Below, piece after piece: positions 7,695 to 16,377 of a stretch of DNA of 36,449 nucleotides. Below the pieces are notes generated by a model. It had not been told where the DNA came from. It was given only the letters and a program-made list of their open reading frames with translations, and searched no databases. Origin of the DNA: Maribacter ulvicola (lineage in GTDB: Bacteria > Bacteroidota > Bacteroidia > Flavobacteriales > Flavobacteriaceae); the NCBI RefSeq assembly GCF_900155985.1, contig NZ_FTMA01000014.1:1-36449 (forward strand). The letters are read 5' to 3'. The position numbers were made by a program, and so were the translations under genes. How positions within the stretch are numbered: the stretch's first letter is position 1; each line of letters opens with the position of its first letter.

Positions 7695-8456
7695 ATGAAA
7701 TATAAAAATATAAAATATACGTTTTTGTCTCTTTTAGCAGTAGCAGCAGTAACTTCTTGTAGTGACGATGATGATAATACGCCAGTAGTAATTATACCAA
7801 CATGTGATGACGGAATTATGAACGGTGATGAAACCGGAGTAGATTGTGGTGGTACATGTACGCCTTGTGAAGAGGCAATGGCGCCAGATTTTACAGGTAC
7901 TTATGCACAGGTAGATTTTATGGGTAGACCAGGTATTAATACGGTATTAAGTGCTGATGGAGCTATAAAGGATGCCCATAATATGTCTATCCCTTCAGAA
8001 ATGGCTGCAACTTTTCAAGCTGATTTTCAAGCAAGGTTAGAGGCGTACCATGATGTGTATGCCAACATCTTAGGAGCAGATCCTGCAGCTGTAAACTACG
8101 AGAATAACATATTAGGTTTAGATGCACCTACATTAACCGGTTATTTGGCTGCCGATGTCTTGGAAGTAGCTCCAAATTTGCCGACTACATACTTTAACCC
8201 TGGTACAGATGCAGATGATGACGGTAGAATATTGGTTCCAGATGGTGATGAAGTTGCTTTGACAGGTAGAACGCCACAAGATGATGTTATTGATGTGTCA
8301 TTGATATTGTTATTTGGTGGTATGGAAGGTGATCGTTTTAGTGGTCAAGATACCGATGGTGATGGTATGGCAGATTTACCAAGATTAACCTCAGATGGCG
8401 TTGGGCTAACCGCTACTGTAGGTACTACGTTCCCATACTTGGGAGCACCAGAATAA
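7695..8456 (+). CDS. DUF4331-like lipoprotein with Cys-rich N-terminal segment
   Basis: A 253-residue lipoprotein: the signal ends LLAVAAVTSCSDDDDN with the acylated Cys near residue 22, followed by an Asp-rich stretch. Next comes a short Cys-rich motif (CDDGIMNGDETGVDCGGTCT, then PC) found in many secreted Bacteroidota proteins just after the lipid anchor. The rest has GRPGINTVL and GRTPQDDVIDVSL, which match the C-terminal half of DUF4331 proteins. This and the preceding gene therefore look like the two halves of one family carried on separate genes. Several DxDGDG-type loops (TDADDDGR, DTDGDGMAD) suggest calcium binding. Confidence 0.82.
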   Translation: MKYKNIKYTFLSLLAVAAVTSCSDDDDNTPVVIIPTCDDGIMNGDETGVDCGGTCTPCEEAMAPDFTGTYAQVDFMGRPGINTVLSADGAIKDAHNMSIPSEMAATFQADFQARLEAYHDVYANILGADPAAVNYENNILGLDAPTLTGYLAADVLEVAPNLPTTYFNPGTDADDDGRILVPDGDEVALTGRTPQDDVIDVSLILLFGGMEGDRFSGQDTDGDGMADLPRLTSDGVGLTATVGTTFPYLGAPE

Positions 8457-8536
8457 GAAGTTGCCTTCACCTTGCTTATTGTTAGAGATAGGTAAGATTG
8501 GCACATCCCTAAATTGTTTATGAAAGAGAAGGGAAA

Positions 8537-8556
8537 GGGGAGTTGAAAAGCTCCCC
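8537..8556 (+). terminator. Hairpin after the DUF4331 pair
   Basis: GGGGAGTT and AGCTCCCC pair around a GAAA tetraloop, 81 bases after the stop codon. Only a short AT stretch follows, so it may act as an attenuating or transcript-stabilising hairpin before the TPR gene. Confidence 0.55.
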
Positions 8557-8587
8557 CTATTTAAACAATCCATTATAAAACAACCTT

Positions 8588-9865
8588 ATGAAAATATTAA
8601 AGCTTTTAATTGTAGTGATATTGGTATCATCTTGTAATACCAAAAATCAGGACGCAATTGCAAATACAGAAGATTACAACAAGTTTTTAGTCGCAAACGA
8701 GATTAAAACAACATCAAAATATTTTGACCTTTGGAATTCTAAAATTAGACCAGATAGTATGCAGCTTACCAGTTTTGGTGTGGTAGGAGGGGAGTACAGC
8801 AGGTACTTTCAACAAACTGGTGCTATAGAATATTTAAAAAAGGCAGAAAAGAGTTTAAAAAAAGCCGTGGATATTGCCAATATAGGTAAGGCTGGCTTTT
8901 ACAGGTCTTTGGCTAGAAATTATATTTCTCAACACCGCTTTAAAGAAGCTTTGGAATTAGCTAAAGCTGCTGAAGCAATAGGAGGTGATAAAACGGAAAC
9001 ACAACGTTTGTTCTTTGATGTTCATATGGAACTGGGTAATTATCAATTGGCAGAAGCCTATTTAGATAGTTTAAAAAATATGTCAGACTTTGGATATATG
9101 ATTCGTGTGGCAAAATGGAACGATTATAAGGGCGACTTAGATACCACTATAAATTTTATGGAAAAGGCAAAAAGAAAAGCTGAACTGTCCAAGAATAAAG
9201 AATTAATGCTGTGGAGCTATACCAATTTAGGTGATTATTATGGGCATGCAGGTAGAATAGCAGATTCATATCAGCACTATTTAAAGGCACTTGAAATTGA
9301 TCATAATAATGCTTACGCTAAAAAAGGAATTGCATGGATCGTTTTTTCAAACGATAAGAATACTGAAGAAGCTATTCGCATATTAGACTCGGTAACCAAA
9401 ACAAATAATGCGCCAGATTATTTCTTGTTGAAGGCTGAAATTGCAGACTATGCAGGAAACGATTTGATCCGAACAAAAAATTTAGATGAATACTTCACCA
9501 GAGTTAAAGACAAGGCTTACGGTGATATGTACAATGCATATAATCTAGATCTATATATAGGTGAGACCAAACAATATGACAGCGCATTGCTCTTGGCACA
9601 AAGAGAAGTAGGGAATAGACCTACGCCAGAATCTTATAGTTGGTTGGGCTACAGTTACCTTAAAAATGGTAACATAGAGCAGGCAAAAACCATAATGGAT
9701 ACCTACGTGTATGGCAAAACATTTGAACCTGCATTGTTATACCAAGCTGCAGTGGTGTATAAGGCAAATGGTAACCAAGAAAGAGTTAAAGAAATAAAAG
9801 AAGAATTAATAGGGGCTATTTATGAACTAGGTCCCGGTATGGAAAAACAAGTCCATGATTTGTAA
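8588..9865 (+). CDS. Tetratricopeptide-repeat lipoprotein
   Basis: A 425-residue periplasm-facing lipoprotein: the signal MKILKLLIVVILVSSC ends with an acylated Cys at residue 16. The remainder is helical with TPR-like pairs, for example AGFYRSLARNYISQHRFKEA, ELMLWSYTNLGDYYGHAGRI and ESYSWLGYSYLKNGNIEQAK. TPR proteins act as scaffolds; no enzymatic motif is visible. It lies downstream of the two DUF4331 genes, separated by a GC-rich hairpin, and is probably part of the same envelope cluster. Its C-terminus ends MEKQVHDL with no extra domain. Confidence 0.85.
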   Translation: MKILKLLIVVILVSSCNTKNQDAIANTEDYNKFLVANEIKTTSKYFDLWNSKIRPDSMQLTSFGVVGGEYSRYFQQTGAIEYLKKAEKSLKKAVDIANIGKAGFYRSLARNYISQHRFKEALELAKAAEAIGGDKTETQRLFFDVHMELGNYQLAEAYLDSLKNMSDFGYMIRVAKWNDYKGDLDTTINFMEKAKRKAELSKNKELMLWSYTNLGDYYGHAGRIADSYQHYLKALEIDHNNAYAKKGIAWIVFSNDKNTEEAIRILDSVTKTNNAPDYFLLKAEIADYAGNDLIRTKNLDEYFTRVKDKAYGDMYNAYNLDLYIGETKQYDSALLLAQREVGNRPTPESYSWLGYSYLKNGNIEQAKTIMDTYVYGKTFEPALLYQAAVVYKANGNQERVKEIKEELIGAIYELGPGMEKQVHDL

Positions 9866-9922
9866 TTGATTGCCCAAAATCATACAGTTCATGTTTGTTT
9901 TAGGTTGGATTGTTTTTTAATT

Positions 9923-9951
9923 CAGCGTCACGATTTTAAGTCGTGGCGCTG
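9923..9951 (+). terminator. Hairpin downstream of the TPR gene
   Basis: CAGCGTCACGA and TCGTGGCGCTG form an 11-bp stem with one G-T pair around a 7-nt loop. It lies 58 bases after the TPR stop. The following bases are AT-rich but not a pure T-run. Confidence 0.6.
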
Positions 9952-10097
9952 TCATTATTACGTATTTCATCGAAAATTTGGTTTTTTTTAACAGGCGTAT
10001 AGATGAAATACATATATTTACCGACCAAATGCATTTAAAGTATGCGCTGCTACTTGAAAATGCGAACTAAAAGTAACCAAGTAAACCAATTAGTGTT

Positions 10098-10214
10098 ATG
10101 GAATATCTACTCTTTACATTATGGATTAGCTTAATGATTTTTATGGTCGGTAAATCAATATTTGCTTATAAATCATTGCAGAAAACCCTACACAGAACAA
10201 AAAGTTCTATCTAA
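10098..10214 (+). CDS. Possible small membrane protein (38 residues)
   Basis: The short frame begins MEYLLFTLWISLMIFMVGKS and continues as one membrane helix followed by a basic tail (KTLHRTKSSI). Its stop overlaps the stop of the convergent RND gene by 3 bases. Hydrophobicity and a clean start favour a real gene, but at this length chance cannot be excluded, and I recognise no family. Confidence 0.35.
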   Translation: MEYLLFTLWISLMIFMVGKSIFAYKSLQKTLHRTKSSI

Positions 10215-12469
10215 ATCAATTTTCTTAGAAGTACGGGTAGTAACAGTAAATCTAGTATCAATGCTGTTACTAACGTTACACTTATAATTAACCCTATGGT
10301 TACACTGGGTTGATGAATAGAGAAAAGCATTACCATAAATCCGAAGAAAAGAATTATGGTGGTGATGACCAGCGCTCTACCTGTTTGGGCAAAAGTTTTC
10401 TCAAGGGCAGCTTCTTTATCCAATCCTTGGTTAATCCCTAATTTGAATTTTCCTAGAAAGTGAATGGTGTCATCAACGGCTATACCAAATACAATAGCAA
10501 ATACCACAGAGAGCGAAGCTTCAAGCGGAATGCCCAAAAAGCCTAACATACCACCGGCAAACAAGATAGGCAGAACATTAGGTACAAGAGAAATAAGAAA
10601 GATTTTGATATCCTTAAAAATAAAAGCCATAATAACGCCAATTAGTAGCAAACCGTAAAGAAGTCCTTCTAGCAGGCTACTTCTTATATATTCAGAATTC
10701 TTATCTAACAAGATACTTTTACCGGTCACTTTTATAGATATTAGGGACGTATCTAATTTTGTTTTGGCAAAATGATCAATTTTACTGTATACCACTTTTA
10801 GATTATCGGTGCCAATATCTTGCAACCTCCCGTTAATGCGGGCAATACTTTCATCTGTATTTATAAACTTAGCTAGTTGTTTACGACCTAGTTTGCGGGC
10901 ATCTTTTTGATACTTTAAAAACGTTTTCTCATCGCTAGGTAGGGTAAAATAGGCAGCGTCATTTAAATTGTTGGCTTTATTGAAAATTTTATACGGCAGG
11001 TTGGCAGATTGCACGTTGCCAATACTTTTAAATGTTTTTAAATATACAAGTAGCTTTTCTATTTCTTGAGCTACTATAAAATCGGTCACTTTATTGCCAT
11101 CAGTACTCATAACGGCAATTTCCAAAGGTCTAAATCCTGAAAAATTAGTTTGAAAATAATCGAAATCTTTGGCTATTTTACTTTTGGAAGGCAGCGTATT
11201 TTTTAATTCTTGATTGGTTTGTACCATGTAGATGCCTAATACGCAAAGCGCTGTGAAAATAACTGTTCCTGCTATGATAGATTTGGGATAAATCTTTGTA
11301 AACGTGTTCACTTTTAACAGATAGTTTACCCAATTTTCAGAAATGCTTTTACGACCTATCAGTGATTTTTCGGGTAAAAAGATCAATAAGGAGCCCGTTA
11401 AAAAAATAACGGTAATATAGGCTACCAGAACACCAATGGCAGCATTGATACCAAAATCTTGAATACTCGCCAATCTTGATGAAAGTAAGGTTACAAACCC
11501 TACCGCCGTAGTTATTGACGTTAATAAGGTGGTCAGACCCACTTCTTTCAAAGAAGAGGTCATGGCTTTATATCGTGGTATATGGGTTTGTAATTTTCTT
11601 ATATAACTGTCAGTAAGATGAATAACATCAGACGTGCCTACAATGAGCATGAGTACCGGGTAAAATGCTGCCATGGCATTCAATTCTTTACCTAGCCAAC
11701 CCAATAATCCCATAAATAATAAGAGGGACATGGCAATCGAGAAAACAGATATTAGCACTACGGGCATACTTCTGTACACCAGAAGTAGAATTATAAAAAC
11801 TAAGATTGATGCTACAATGGTTGTTGTTAGCACTTCGCTTTTCTGCATTTCAACAATGGCTTCATAGAAGAAAGCCCTACCTAAAATGTGATAATGAGGT
11901 AAGTTGTGTTCTTTTAAAGAAGCTCTAATACTATTCAGGAGAAGTTCAGATTGCTTGTAATCTAAATTATCATCGGTCTCTAATGCTAAAACCAGAGACT
12001 GTTGTTTTTCATCTATAAGTACATTAACAAAAAGGGAATCTTCTTTAATCTTGTTCCAATCTTTTTGGTATTGCGTTGGGTCATCAATATGTATAATTGG
12101 TAAAGTGGTGTACCCAAAAGAAGTTTTAAGCGGGTAGGAGAGTGAGGTTAAGGAACTACTTTCTAAAACATGGGTAAAACCTTTACTTTCTTCTGAAAAA
12201 GCCTTAAAATTATTTAAAAATTCTTGTTGAAATATAGTAGGCTCGTTTTTTACGGCAATGAGTAAAAAATTGTCATCTGTTCCAAACGCTTCCACATAAC
12301 TTTCATAGAAAGCTAAATCTGGATCTTCTTCAGGAAAAAATTGGCTAAAATCGAAAGAAAACCGAAGCTCATCCAATTTAGAGACGGCCAATACGCCCAA
12401 AAGGATAAAAAGTACAATAAAGAGTTTTTTTAGGAAGTCAAAGTTTACCTTCATAGAAAAAAATAACAT
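10211..12469 (-). CDS. RND/MMPL-family exporter
   Basis: A 752-residue inner-membrane protein with the duplicated RND plan: TM1 near residues 12-30, a periplasmic domain (30-215), a bundle of five helices (about 215-370), a linker and TM7 near 395-415, a second periplasmic domain and a second helix bundle (about 595-750). FPVLMLIVGTSDVIHLTDSY and VFAIVFGIAVDDTIHFLGKF are the paired TM4 segments with the acidic and His residues used for proton coupling. At this size it resembles the MMPL/SSD-type exporters, which move lipids or hydrophobic compounds, rather than AcrB. Substrate unknown. An alternative start at 12454 (MKVNFDFLKK) is plausible. The DUF547 gene lies upstream on the same strand behind a terminator. 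Confidence 0.88.
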   Translation of the reverse strand: MLFFSMKVNFDFLKKLFIVLFILLGVLAVSKLDELRFSFDFSQFFPEEDPDLAFYESYVEAFGTDDNFLLIAVKNEPTIFQQEFLNNFKAFSEESKGFTHVLESSSLTSLSYPLKTSFGYTTLPIIHIDDPTQYQKDWNKIKEDSLFVNVLIDEKQQSLVLALETDDNLDYKQSELLLNSIRASLKEHNLPHYHILGRAFFYEAIVEMQKSEVLTTTIVASILVFIILLLVYRSMPVVLISVFSIAMSLLLFMGLLGWLGKELNAMAAFYPVLMLIVGTSDVIHLTDSYIRKLQTHIPRYKAMTSSLKEVGLTTLLTSITTAVGFVTLLSSRLASIQDFGINAAIGVLVAYITVIFLTGSLLIFLPEKSLIGRKSISENWVNYLLKVNTFTKIYPKSIIAGTVIFTALCVLGIYMVQTNQELKNTLPSKSKIAKDFDYFQTNFSGFRPLEIAVMSTDGNKVTDFIVAQEIEKLLVYLKTFKSIGNVQSANLPYKIFNKANNLNDAAYFTLPSDEKTFLKYQKDARKLGRKQLAKFINTDESIARINGRLQDIGTDNLKVVYSKIDHFAKTKLDTSLISIKVTGKSILLDKNSEYIRSSLLEGLLYGLLLIGVIMAFIFKDIKIFLISLVPNVLPILFAGGMLGFLGIPLEASLSVVFAIVFGIAVDDTIHFLGKFKLGINQGLDKEAALEKTFAQTGRALVITTIILFFGFMVMLFSIHQPSVTIGLIISVTLVTALILDLLLLPVLLRKLI

Positions 12470-12526
12470 CTATTCTTGTACGAATTTAGCATTCTTAAAA
12501 GTAATGCATATAAAAAATAACAAATA

Positions 12527-12564
12527 AGAGCGATGAAGATTTTAAATAAAATCTTCATCGCTCT
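12527..12564 (-). terminator. Strong terminator after the DUF547 gene
   Basis: A perfect stem AGAGCGATGAAGATTTT with its complement around a short AT loop. On the minus strand it is followed by an AT-rich stretch with T-runs. It lies 17 bases beyond the DUF547 stop and separates it from the RND gene. Confidence 0.85.
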
Positions 12565-12580
12565 AACTACAGTATAATAA

Positions 12581-13369
12581 TTATAGTTCTATAAAGTTGT
12601 CCAGATACAAGGTCCAATCGTAATTGGTGTATTCAATATCCACACCTTTTGTAGAAGGTATAATTTCATTCTTTTTCAAGATTTTTTTGATTCCGCTTTT
12701 GCCACCAAAATCGCCTCTGAACCAACTGAATAAAGAAGTAACCTTAACTACATTGGTTTCACTGTTATATGCGCTTGTTTTCTCTAGAAGTCTTTTGGTA
12801 CCTTTTTCTAATTGTTCTTGTAAACGTTCCCATTCGTATATAGCTACTGGCGGACAATCTTTGGCGCCGCAGTTCAGGGCAAAATGCACATTAAAAACAG
12901 GCTTGTTAACTCTTAATTTACGTTCAAATTTATTAGGGAACCACTTTCGTATGTAGCCCAAGCCATATTCCCATTGCGATTTTCTAATGATACCATGTTC
13001 TATCTTAGCAAAAGAGACCATTTCACCAGCAATTTTTATTTGATCCATTTTAAAAAAGTTGCCACGGTCATCATACAATTCAGGATTATTTTGAAGAATC
13101 ACTTGAATGTATCCATTGTAAATGTTCAGCCAAAAAGCTAATCGTTTATCATTGGTATCCAATGCATTGTCCAGTTCTTCTATAGACGTATTCGCTAAGA
13201 TATCTTGTAGGTCTTGCGTGTCTTTCTGGTCAATAATTCGCTGTAAAAAGGTTTCAGATAATTCATTGAAATTTATATCTGAATGGGTCTCGATCTGCGC
13301 CTGTACATCTGTTTTAGCCATGAAAAGTATAGCCAACATCGTTACAAGAAAAGAAATTTTTAATTTCAT
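12581..13369 (-). CDS. DUF547 domain-containing exported protein
   Basis: A 262-residue exported protein with signal peptide MKLKISFLVTMLAILFMAKT ending near VQA. The body matches DUF547: DTNDKRLAFWLNIYNGYIQV, then VFNVHFALNCGAKDCPPVAI with the conserved Asn-Cys-Gly and Cys-Pro-Pro residues, and a late TSLFSWFRGDFGG. The family has a thiol-protease-like fold prediction in some analyses, but its function is not established. It stands upstream of the RND exporter with a terminator between them. Its promoter region at 13370-13573 contains a perfect palindrome and a second inverted repeat, so regulation by a dimeric repressor or activator is likely. Confidence 0.87.
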   Translation of the reverse strand: MKLKISFLVTMLAILFMAKTDVQAQIETHSDINFNELSETFLQRIIDQKDTQDLQDILANTSIEELDNALDTNDKRLAFWLNIYNGYIQVILQNNPELYDDRGNFFKMDQIKIAGEMVSFAKIEHGIIRKSQWEYGLGYIRKWFPNKFERKLRVNKPVFNVHFALNCGAKDCPPVAIYEWERLQEQLEKGTKRLLEKTSAYNSETNVVKVTSLFSWFRGDFGGKSGIKKILKKNEIIPSTKGVDIEYTNYDWTLYLDNFIEL

Positions 13370-13387
13370 AGTACTGTTTTTGGTTAC

Positions 13388-13516
13388 CTTACCTACGTAT
13401 TAGTAGCTAACAGGTTCGTGAAAGCTTGGTCGTTTATTGATGTAATTAATTACATCAACTTTTTTATAAAAAGATGACTTGTTTTAAAACTTTTATCCCC
13501 AACTTACGTAGGTAAG
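13388..13516. promoter_or_regulatory. 12-bp inverted repeat flanking a divergent promoter region
   Basis: CTTACCTACGTA at 13388-13399 and TACGTAGGTAAG at 13505-13516 are exact reverse complements 105 bases apart, each lying near one of the two divergent genes (DUF547 and glycosyltransferase). Each arm contains the palindrome TACGTA. The arrangement fits paired operators for one regulator, perhaps with looping; the regulator is not identified. Confidence 0.6.
13439..13456. promoter_or_regulatory. 18-bp perfect palindrome, probable operator
   Basis: GATGTAATTAATTACATC is a perfect palindrome centred between the divergent DUF547 and glycosyltransferase genes, and between the arms of the 12-bp inverted repeat. 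The length and symmetry suit a dimeric MarR-, TetR- or Crp-type regulator. None is encoded next to it. Confidence 0.6.
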
Positions 13517-13573
13517 TCATGAAAAGAAATATGAATTATTTATAATTTTATATTATAACGACTTAGCCATTTT

Positions 13574-14278
13574 ATGATCAGTATAATTATACCCGTACAT
13601 AATGAATATAGTAACCTACAGCGATTATTTAGTGTTGCTTGTTTTTTAAAACATGAAAAACTTTTAGAAATTATAGTTGCGGTATCCCCAGATAATACAG
13701 ATACTGTTCAAAATTTAGATTGTAGTCGGAAAGTGAAATTATTCCATTGTAAAAATAAAGGCAGGGCGGCTCAAATGAATGAAGCGTCTGATATTGCTAA
13801 TGGAAATATCTTTGTTTTTTTACATGCAGATGTAGTACCACCCAGCGGATTCATTGATGATATCTTACATAGTTTACGGAATGGATATCACGCAGGTTTT
13901 TTTTCATACAAGTTTGATAAAGACACGTGGTATTTAAGGATTAATGCATCTTTTACGGCAAAAGACGGATTCTTTACCGGTGGCGGTGATCAATGTCTTT
14001 TTATCAAAAAAGAGACTTTTAACCAATTAGGAAAGTTCAATGAAGAACAAGTTCTGATGGAGGATTTTGAGTTTTTCCGTCGGATGAAAAAGCAAAATGT
14101 TCCATATACTATCGTTAAAAACGACTTGATAGTTTCTGCCCGTAAATATGAGTCCAATTCATATTTACGCGTAAATCTGTCTAACTTACTTTTGGTAGTT
14201 CTTTTTAAATTCGGATACCCAGGTAACAAACTAAAATCACTACATAATAAATTGATACGCACCCCATACAATGGTTGA
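13574..14278 (+). CDS. Family 2 glycosyltransferase (rSAM/selenodomain-associated type)
   Basis: A 234-residue cytoplasmic GT-A enzyme. It opens MISIIIPVHNEYSNLQRLF, has the substrate-site segment CKNKGRAAQMNEAS, the metal-binding-like HADVVPPSGF near residue 92 and the acceptor-side GGDQCLFIKKETFNQLGKFN plus MEDFEFFRRMKK. Length and these motifs fit the TIGR04283-like group. Sugar donor and acceptor are unknown. The stop overlaps the start of the VOC gene by 8 bases, so the two are translated together. Divergent from DUF547 across an operator-rich spacer. Confidence 0.87.
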   Translation: MISIIIPVHNEYSNLQRLFSVACFLKHEKLLEIIVAVSPDNTDTVQNLDCSRKVKLFHCKNKGRAAQMNEASDIANGNIFVFLHADVVPPSGFIDDILHSLRNGYHAGFFSYKFDKDTWYLRINASFTAKDGFFTGGGDQCLFIKKETFNQLGKFNEEQVLMEDFEFFRRMKKQNVPYTIVKNDLIVSARKYESNSYLRVNLSNLLLVVLFKFGYPGNKLKSLHNKLIRTPYNG

Positions 14279-15314
14279 GATGATAAATGGAATTCAACAA
14301 ATTGGGATTGGAGTTCTCGATGTTAAAAAAGTATTTAACTGGTATAGAAAACATTTAAGTTTTGATATTTTATTGTTTGAAGATGAGGCGGTTGCCGCAT
14401 TAATGGCAAAATATACCAATGGTAAAGCAGAAAAACGAGAAGCCTATTTGGCATTAAATATGACCGGTGGTGGTGGCTTGGAAATTTGGCAGTTCAAAGA
14501 CCGAACGCCTGCGGCACCTTTAAGTACAATTCAATTTGGAGATCTAGGTATTTATGCAATGAAAATTAGATGTAAACACCTGATCAGCATGCATTCATAC
14601 TTAAAAGGAATAGGAATATCTCAACTTTCAGAAATCAAGCATTCGTACTGTTCCAATTTCTACTTTACCGATCCTTTTGGTAATAGGGTACAAATGGTTG
14701 AGGATCACTATATTTTTTGTAAAGAATCTTCTAGAAATGGAGGCGTGCAAGGGGCGGTTATCGGAGTGAGCAATATGGAAGCTTCGTTACAGTTTTATAG
14801 TTCCATATTAAATTATTCTATTGTTGAATATGATACGGTAGAAATAGCCGATGATATTTTTAAAAGTAAATTTAGACGTGTAGTAATATCACAAGAACGG
14901 AAGTTCGTTGGCGGATTTGGGGATCTTCTGGGCCCCACTCAGCTAGAGCTTGTTCAGGTTTTAGATAGAACTCCCGTTAAAATATTTGAAAATCGATTGT
15001 GGGGAGACTTGGGTTACATTCACCTATGTTTTGATGTTTCTGGAATGAATGTCATTAGAGAAAAAGCAAAACAACACAACTACCCATTTACCGTAGACAG
15101 TGCCAACAGTTTTGATATGGGCAAAGCTGCCGGTCATTTCAGCTATATAGAAGATCCAGATGGTACATTGATAGAATTGGTAGAAACGCATAAAGTTCCT
15201 ATTCTTAAATCATTAGGGCTGTACTTAAATCTAAAAAAGAGGAATCCACAAAGAACCTTACCAAAGTGGTTGGTAAAAAGTCTAAGTTTTCATAGGGTAA
15301 AAAAAGATAAGTAA
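14271..15314 (+). CDS. VOC (glyoxalase/dioxygenase fold) two-domain protein
   Basis: A 347-residue soluble protein with two VOC modules. The first opens IQQIGIGVLDVKKVFNWYRK and ends FYFTDPFGNRVQMVEDHYI; the second begins GGVQGAVIGVSNMEASLQFY and ends FSYIEDPDGTLIELVETHKV. The E in each VQMVE/IELVE segment and the His in HLCFDV are candidate metal ligands. Glyoxalases, ring-cleaving dioxygenases and epimerases share this fold, so the reaction cannot be named. The gene overlaps the glycosyltransferase by 8 bases; ATG 14280 is an alternative start. Confidence 0.85.
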   Translation: MVEMINGIQQIGIGVLDVKKVFNWYRKHLSFDILLFEDEAVAALMAKYTNGKAEKREAYLALNMTGGGGLEIWQFKDRTPAAPLSTIQFGDLGIYAMKIRCKHLISMHSYLKGIGISQLSEIKHSYCSNFYFTDPFGNRVQMVEDHYIFCKESSRNGGVQGAVIGVSNMEASLQFYSSILNYSIVEYDTVEIADDIFKSKFRRVVISQERKFVGGFGDLLGPTQLELVQVLDRTPVKIFENRLWGDLGYIHLCFDVSGMNVIREKAKQHNYPFTVDSANSFDMGKAAGHFSYIEDPDGTLIELVETHKVPILKSLGLYLNLKKRNPQRTLPKWLVKSLSFHRVKKDK

Positions 15315-15350
15315 ACTAATACAACTTCCGTTTTAGTTATTGCTGGTATT

Positions 15351-15503
15351 TCAAATTAACCCTATTCCTGAGAAGGAAAATATAGCACCAAGTACCCCAT
15401 ATACAATAAGTTGTTTTCGTATAACTGTACTATGTTCAAATAAAATGGCAGCATAGATACACCCGCCAATACCTAATAAAATTATACGGATTCTGAAAAA
15501 GCT
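15351..15503 (-). pseudogene. Possible remnant of a small two-helix membrane protein gene
   Basis: The minus-strand frame open from 15503 to the stop at 15351-15353 reads FFRIRIILLGIGGCIYAAIL, then FEHSTVIRKQLIVYGVLGAI and FSFSGIGLI. It has two membrane segments with a polar loop, which looks like coding sequence, but there is no ATG and a stop codon precedes it directly. It may be a truncated gene or use a rare start such as ATT. I recognise no family. Confidence 0.35.
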
Positions 15504-15534
15504 CTAAATTATGATCAAATAAATGGCATAAAAA

Positions 15535-15560
15535 ATGGGCAGTTAACTAAAACTGCCCAT
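15535..15560 (-). terminator. Terminator of the sigma/anti-sigma operon
   Basis: ATGGGCAGTT pairs with AACTGCCCAT around a 6-nt loop; on the minus strand it is followed by TTTTTTATGCC. It lies 22 bases after the anti-sigma stop and has a typical rho-independent form. Confidence 0.88.
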
Positions 15561-15581
15561 GATACTTTAAATTTTAATTTG

Positions 15582-16376
15582 TTATGAAGTCGCTACTACA
15601 CCAAGTGTATATAATTGTTCTAGGTTTGGTGATTCACTACCACCTGCAGGTTCTAGTGTAATACCAAATGCTTCAGATTCGTTTGGGTTGTTCAGTGAAA
15701 AGACCTTATTTTCATCCGCACTAAAATCTTCTAGCAGACCCATACTGGTTGGGGTAAGCGGAGAAAGTTTAAGTGACCAAACTTGGTACACAAAACCATC
15801 TGGTGGTTCAGGTAAGCCCTTGGCATCTATGAACACCTTTTGATCTTTTTTGTTCCAATATGCCTTAGCGTATGATGTTGGTGACACTGCTTGGCCACCT
15901 AATGCAATTACACTAATATTTTGATCACGTAATGTATTCAATAATTCTTGTGTTTGTTCTAAAGAAGAATCGGTATCTGCAACCTGCTGTTCCAAATCAA
16001 CATTTTGTTTTTCAACAACCTCAATGTCAGACTTCAAATCTTGGTTCTGCTGATACATCCAAAAAAGACCAACGGCCAATAATACAGATGCTGCCCAACC
16101 AATATATGATAATAAAGGTGAGCTACGCTTCTCATTGATATCAACTACCTTGACTTCACCGTTAATTCTATTCATTAAAGCTGCAAATGAATAGTTATAA
16201 CCAGGTGATGCTTTTCTGGATAATTCTAAAATGGATGCTTCAATTGCTTCAATCTCCTTTTGAATCTTTGGATACTCTTTAGCATAGTTGGCAATTTCCA
16301 GATTTTCTTTTTCTGAAAGTATACCAGCTATATAAAGCTCCAAAATTCCTGATGCTATGTATTTATCTACATCCAT
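15582..16376 (-). CDS. RskA-type anti-sigma factor
   Basis: A 264-residue single-pass membrane protein. The N-terminal cytoplasmic region (1-85) begins MDVDKYIASGILELYIAGIL and would bind the sigma factor. One membrane helix lies near 88-107 (LSYIGWAASVLLAVGLFWMY). A coiled coil follows (about 108-150), then a C-terminal RskA/anti-sigma-K domain with VFIDAKGLPEPPDGFVYQVW and FGITLEPAGGS. It starts 1 base after the sigma stop, so stoichiometry is probably set by coupled translation. The zinc-binding HxxxCxxC motif of ZAS anti-sigmas is absent, as usual for this group. Confidence 0.9.
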   Translation of the reverse strand: MDVDKYIASGILELYIAGILSEKENLEIANYAKEYPKIQKEIEAIEASILELSRKASPGYNYSFAALMNRINGEVKVVDINEKRSSPLLSYIGWAASVLLAVGLFWMYQQNQDLKSDIEVVEKQNVDLEQQVADTDSSLEQTQELLNTLRDQNISVIALGGQAVSPTSYAKAYWNKKDQKVFIDAKGLPEPPDGFVYQVWSLKLSPLTPTSMGLLEDFSADENKVFSLNNPNESEAFGITLEPAGGSESPNLEQLYTLGVVATS

Positions 16377-16377
16377 A

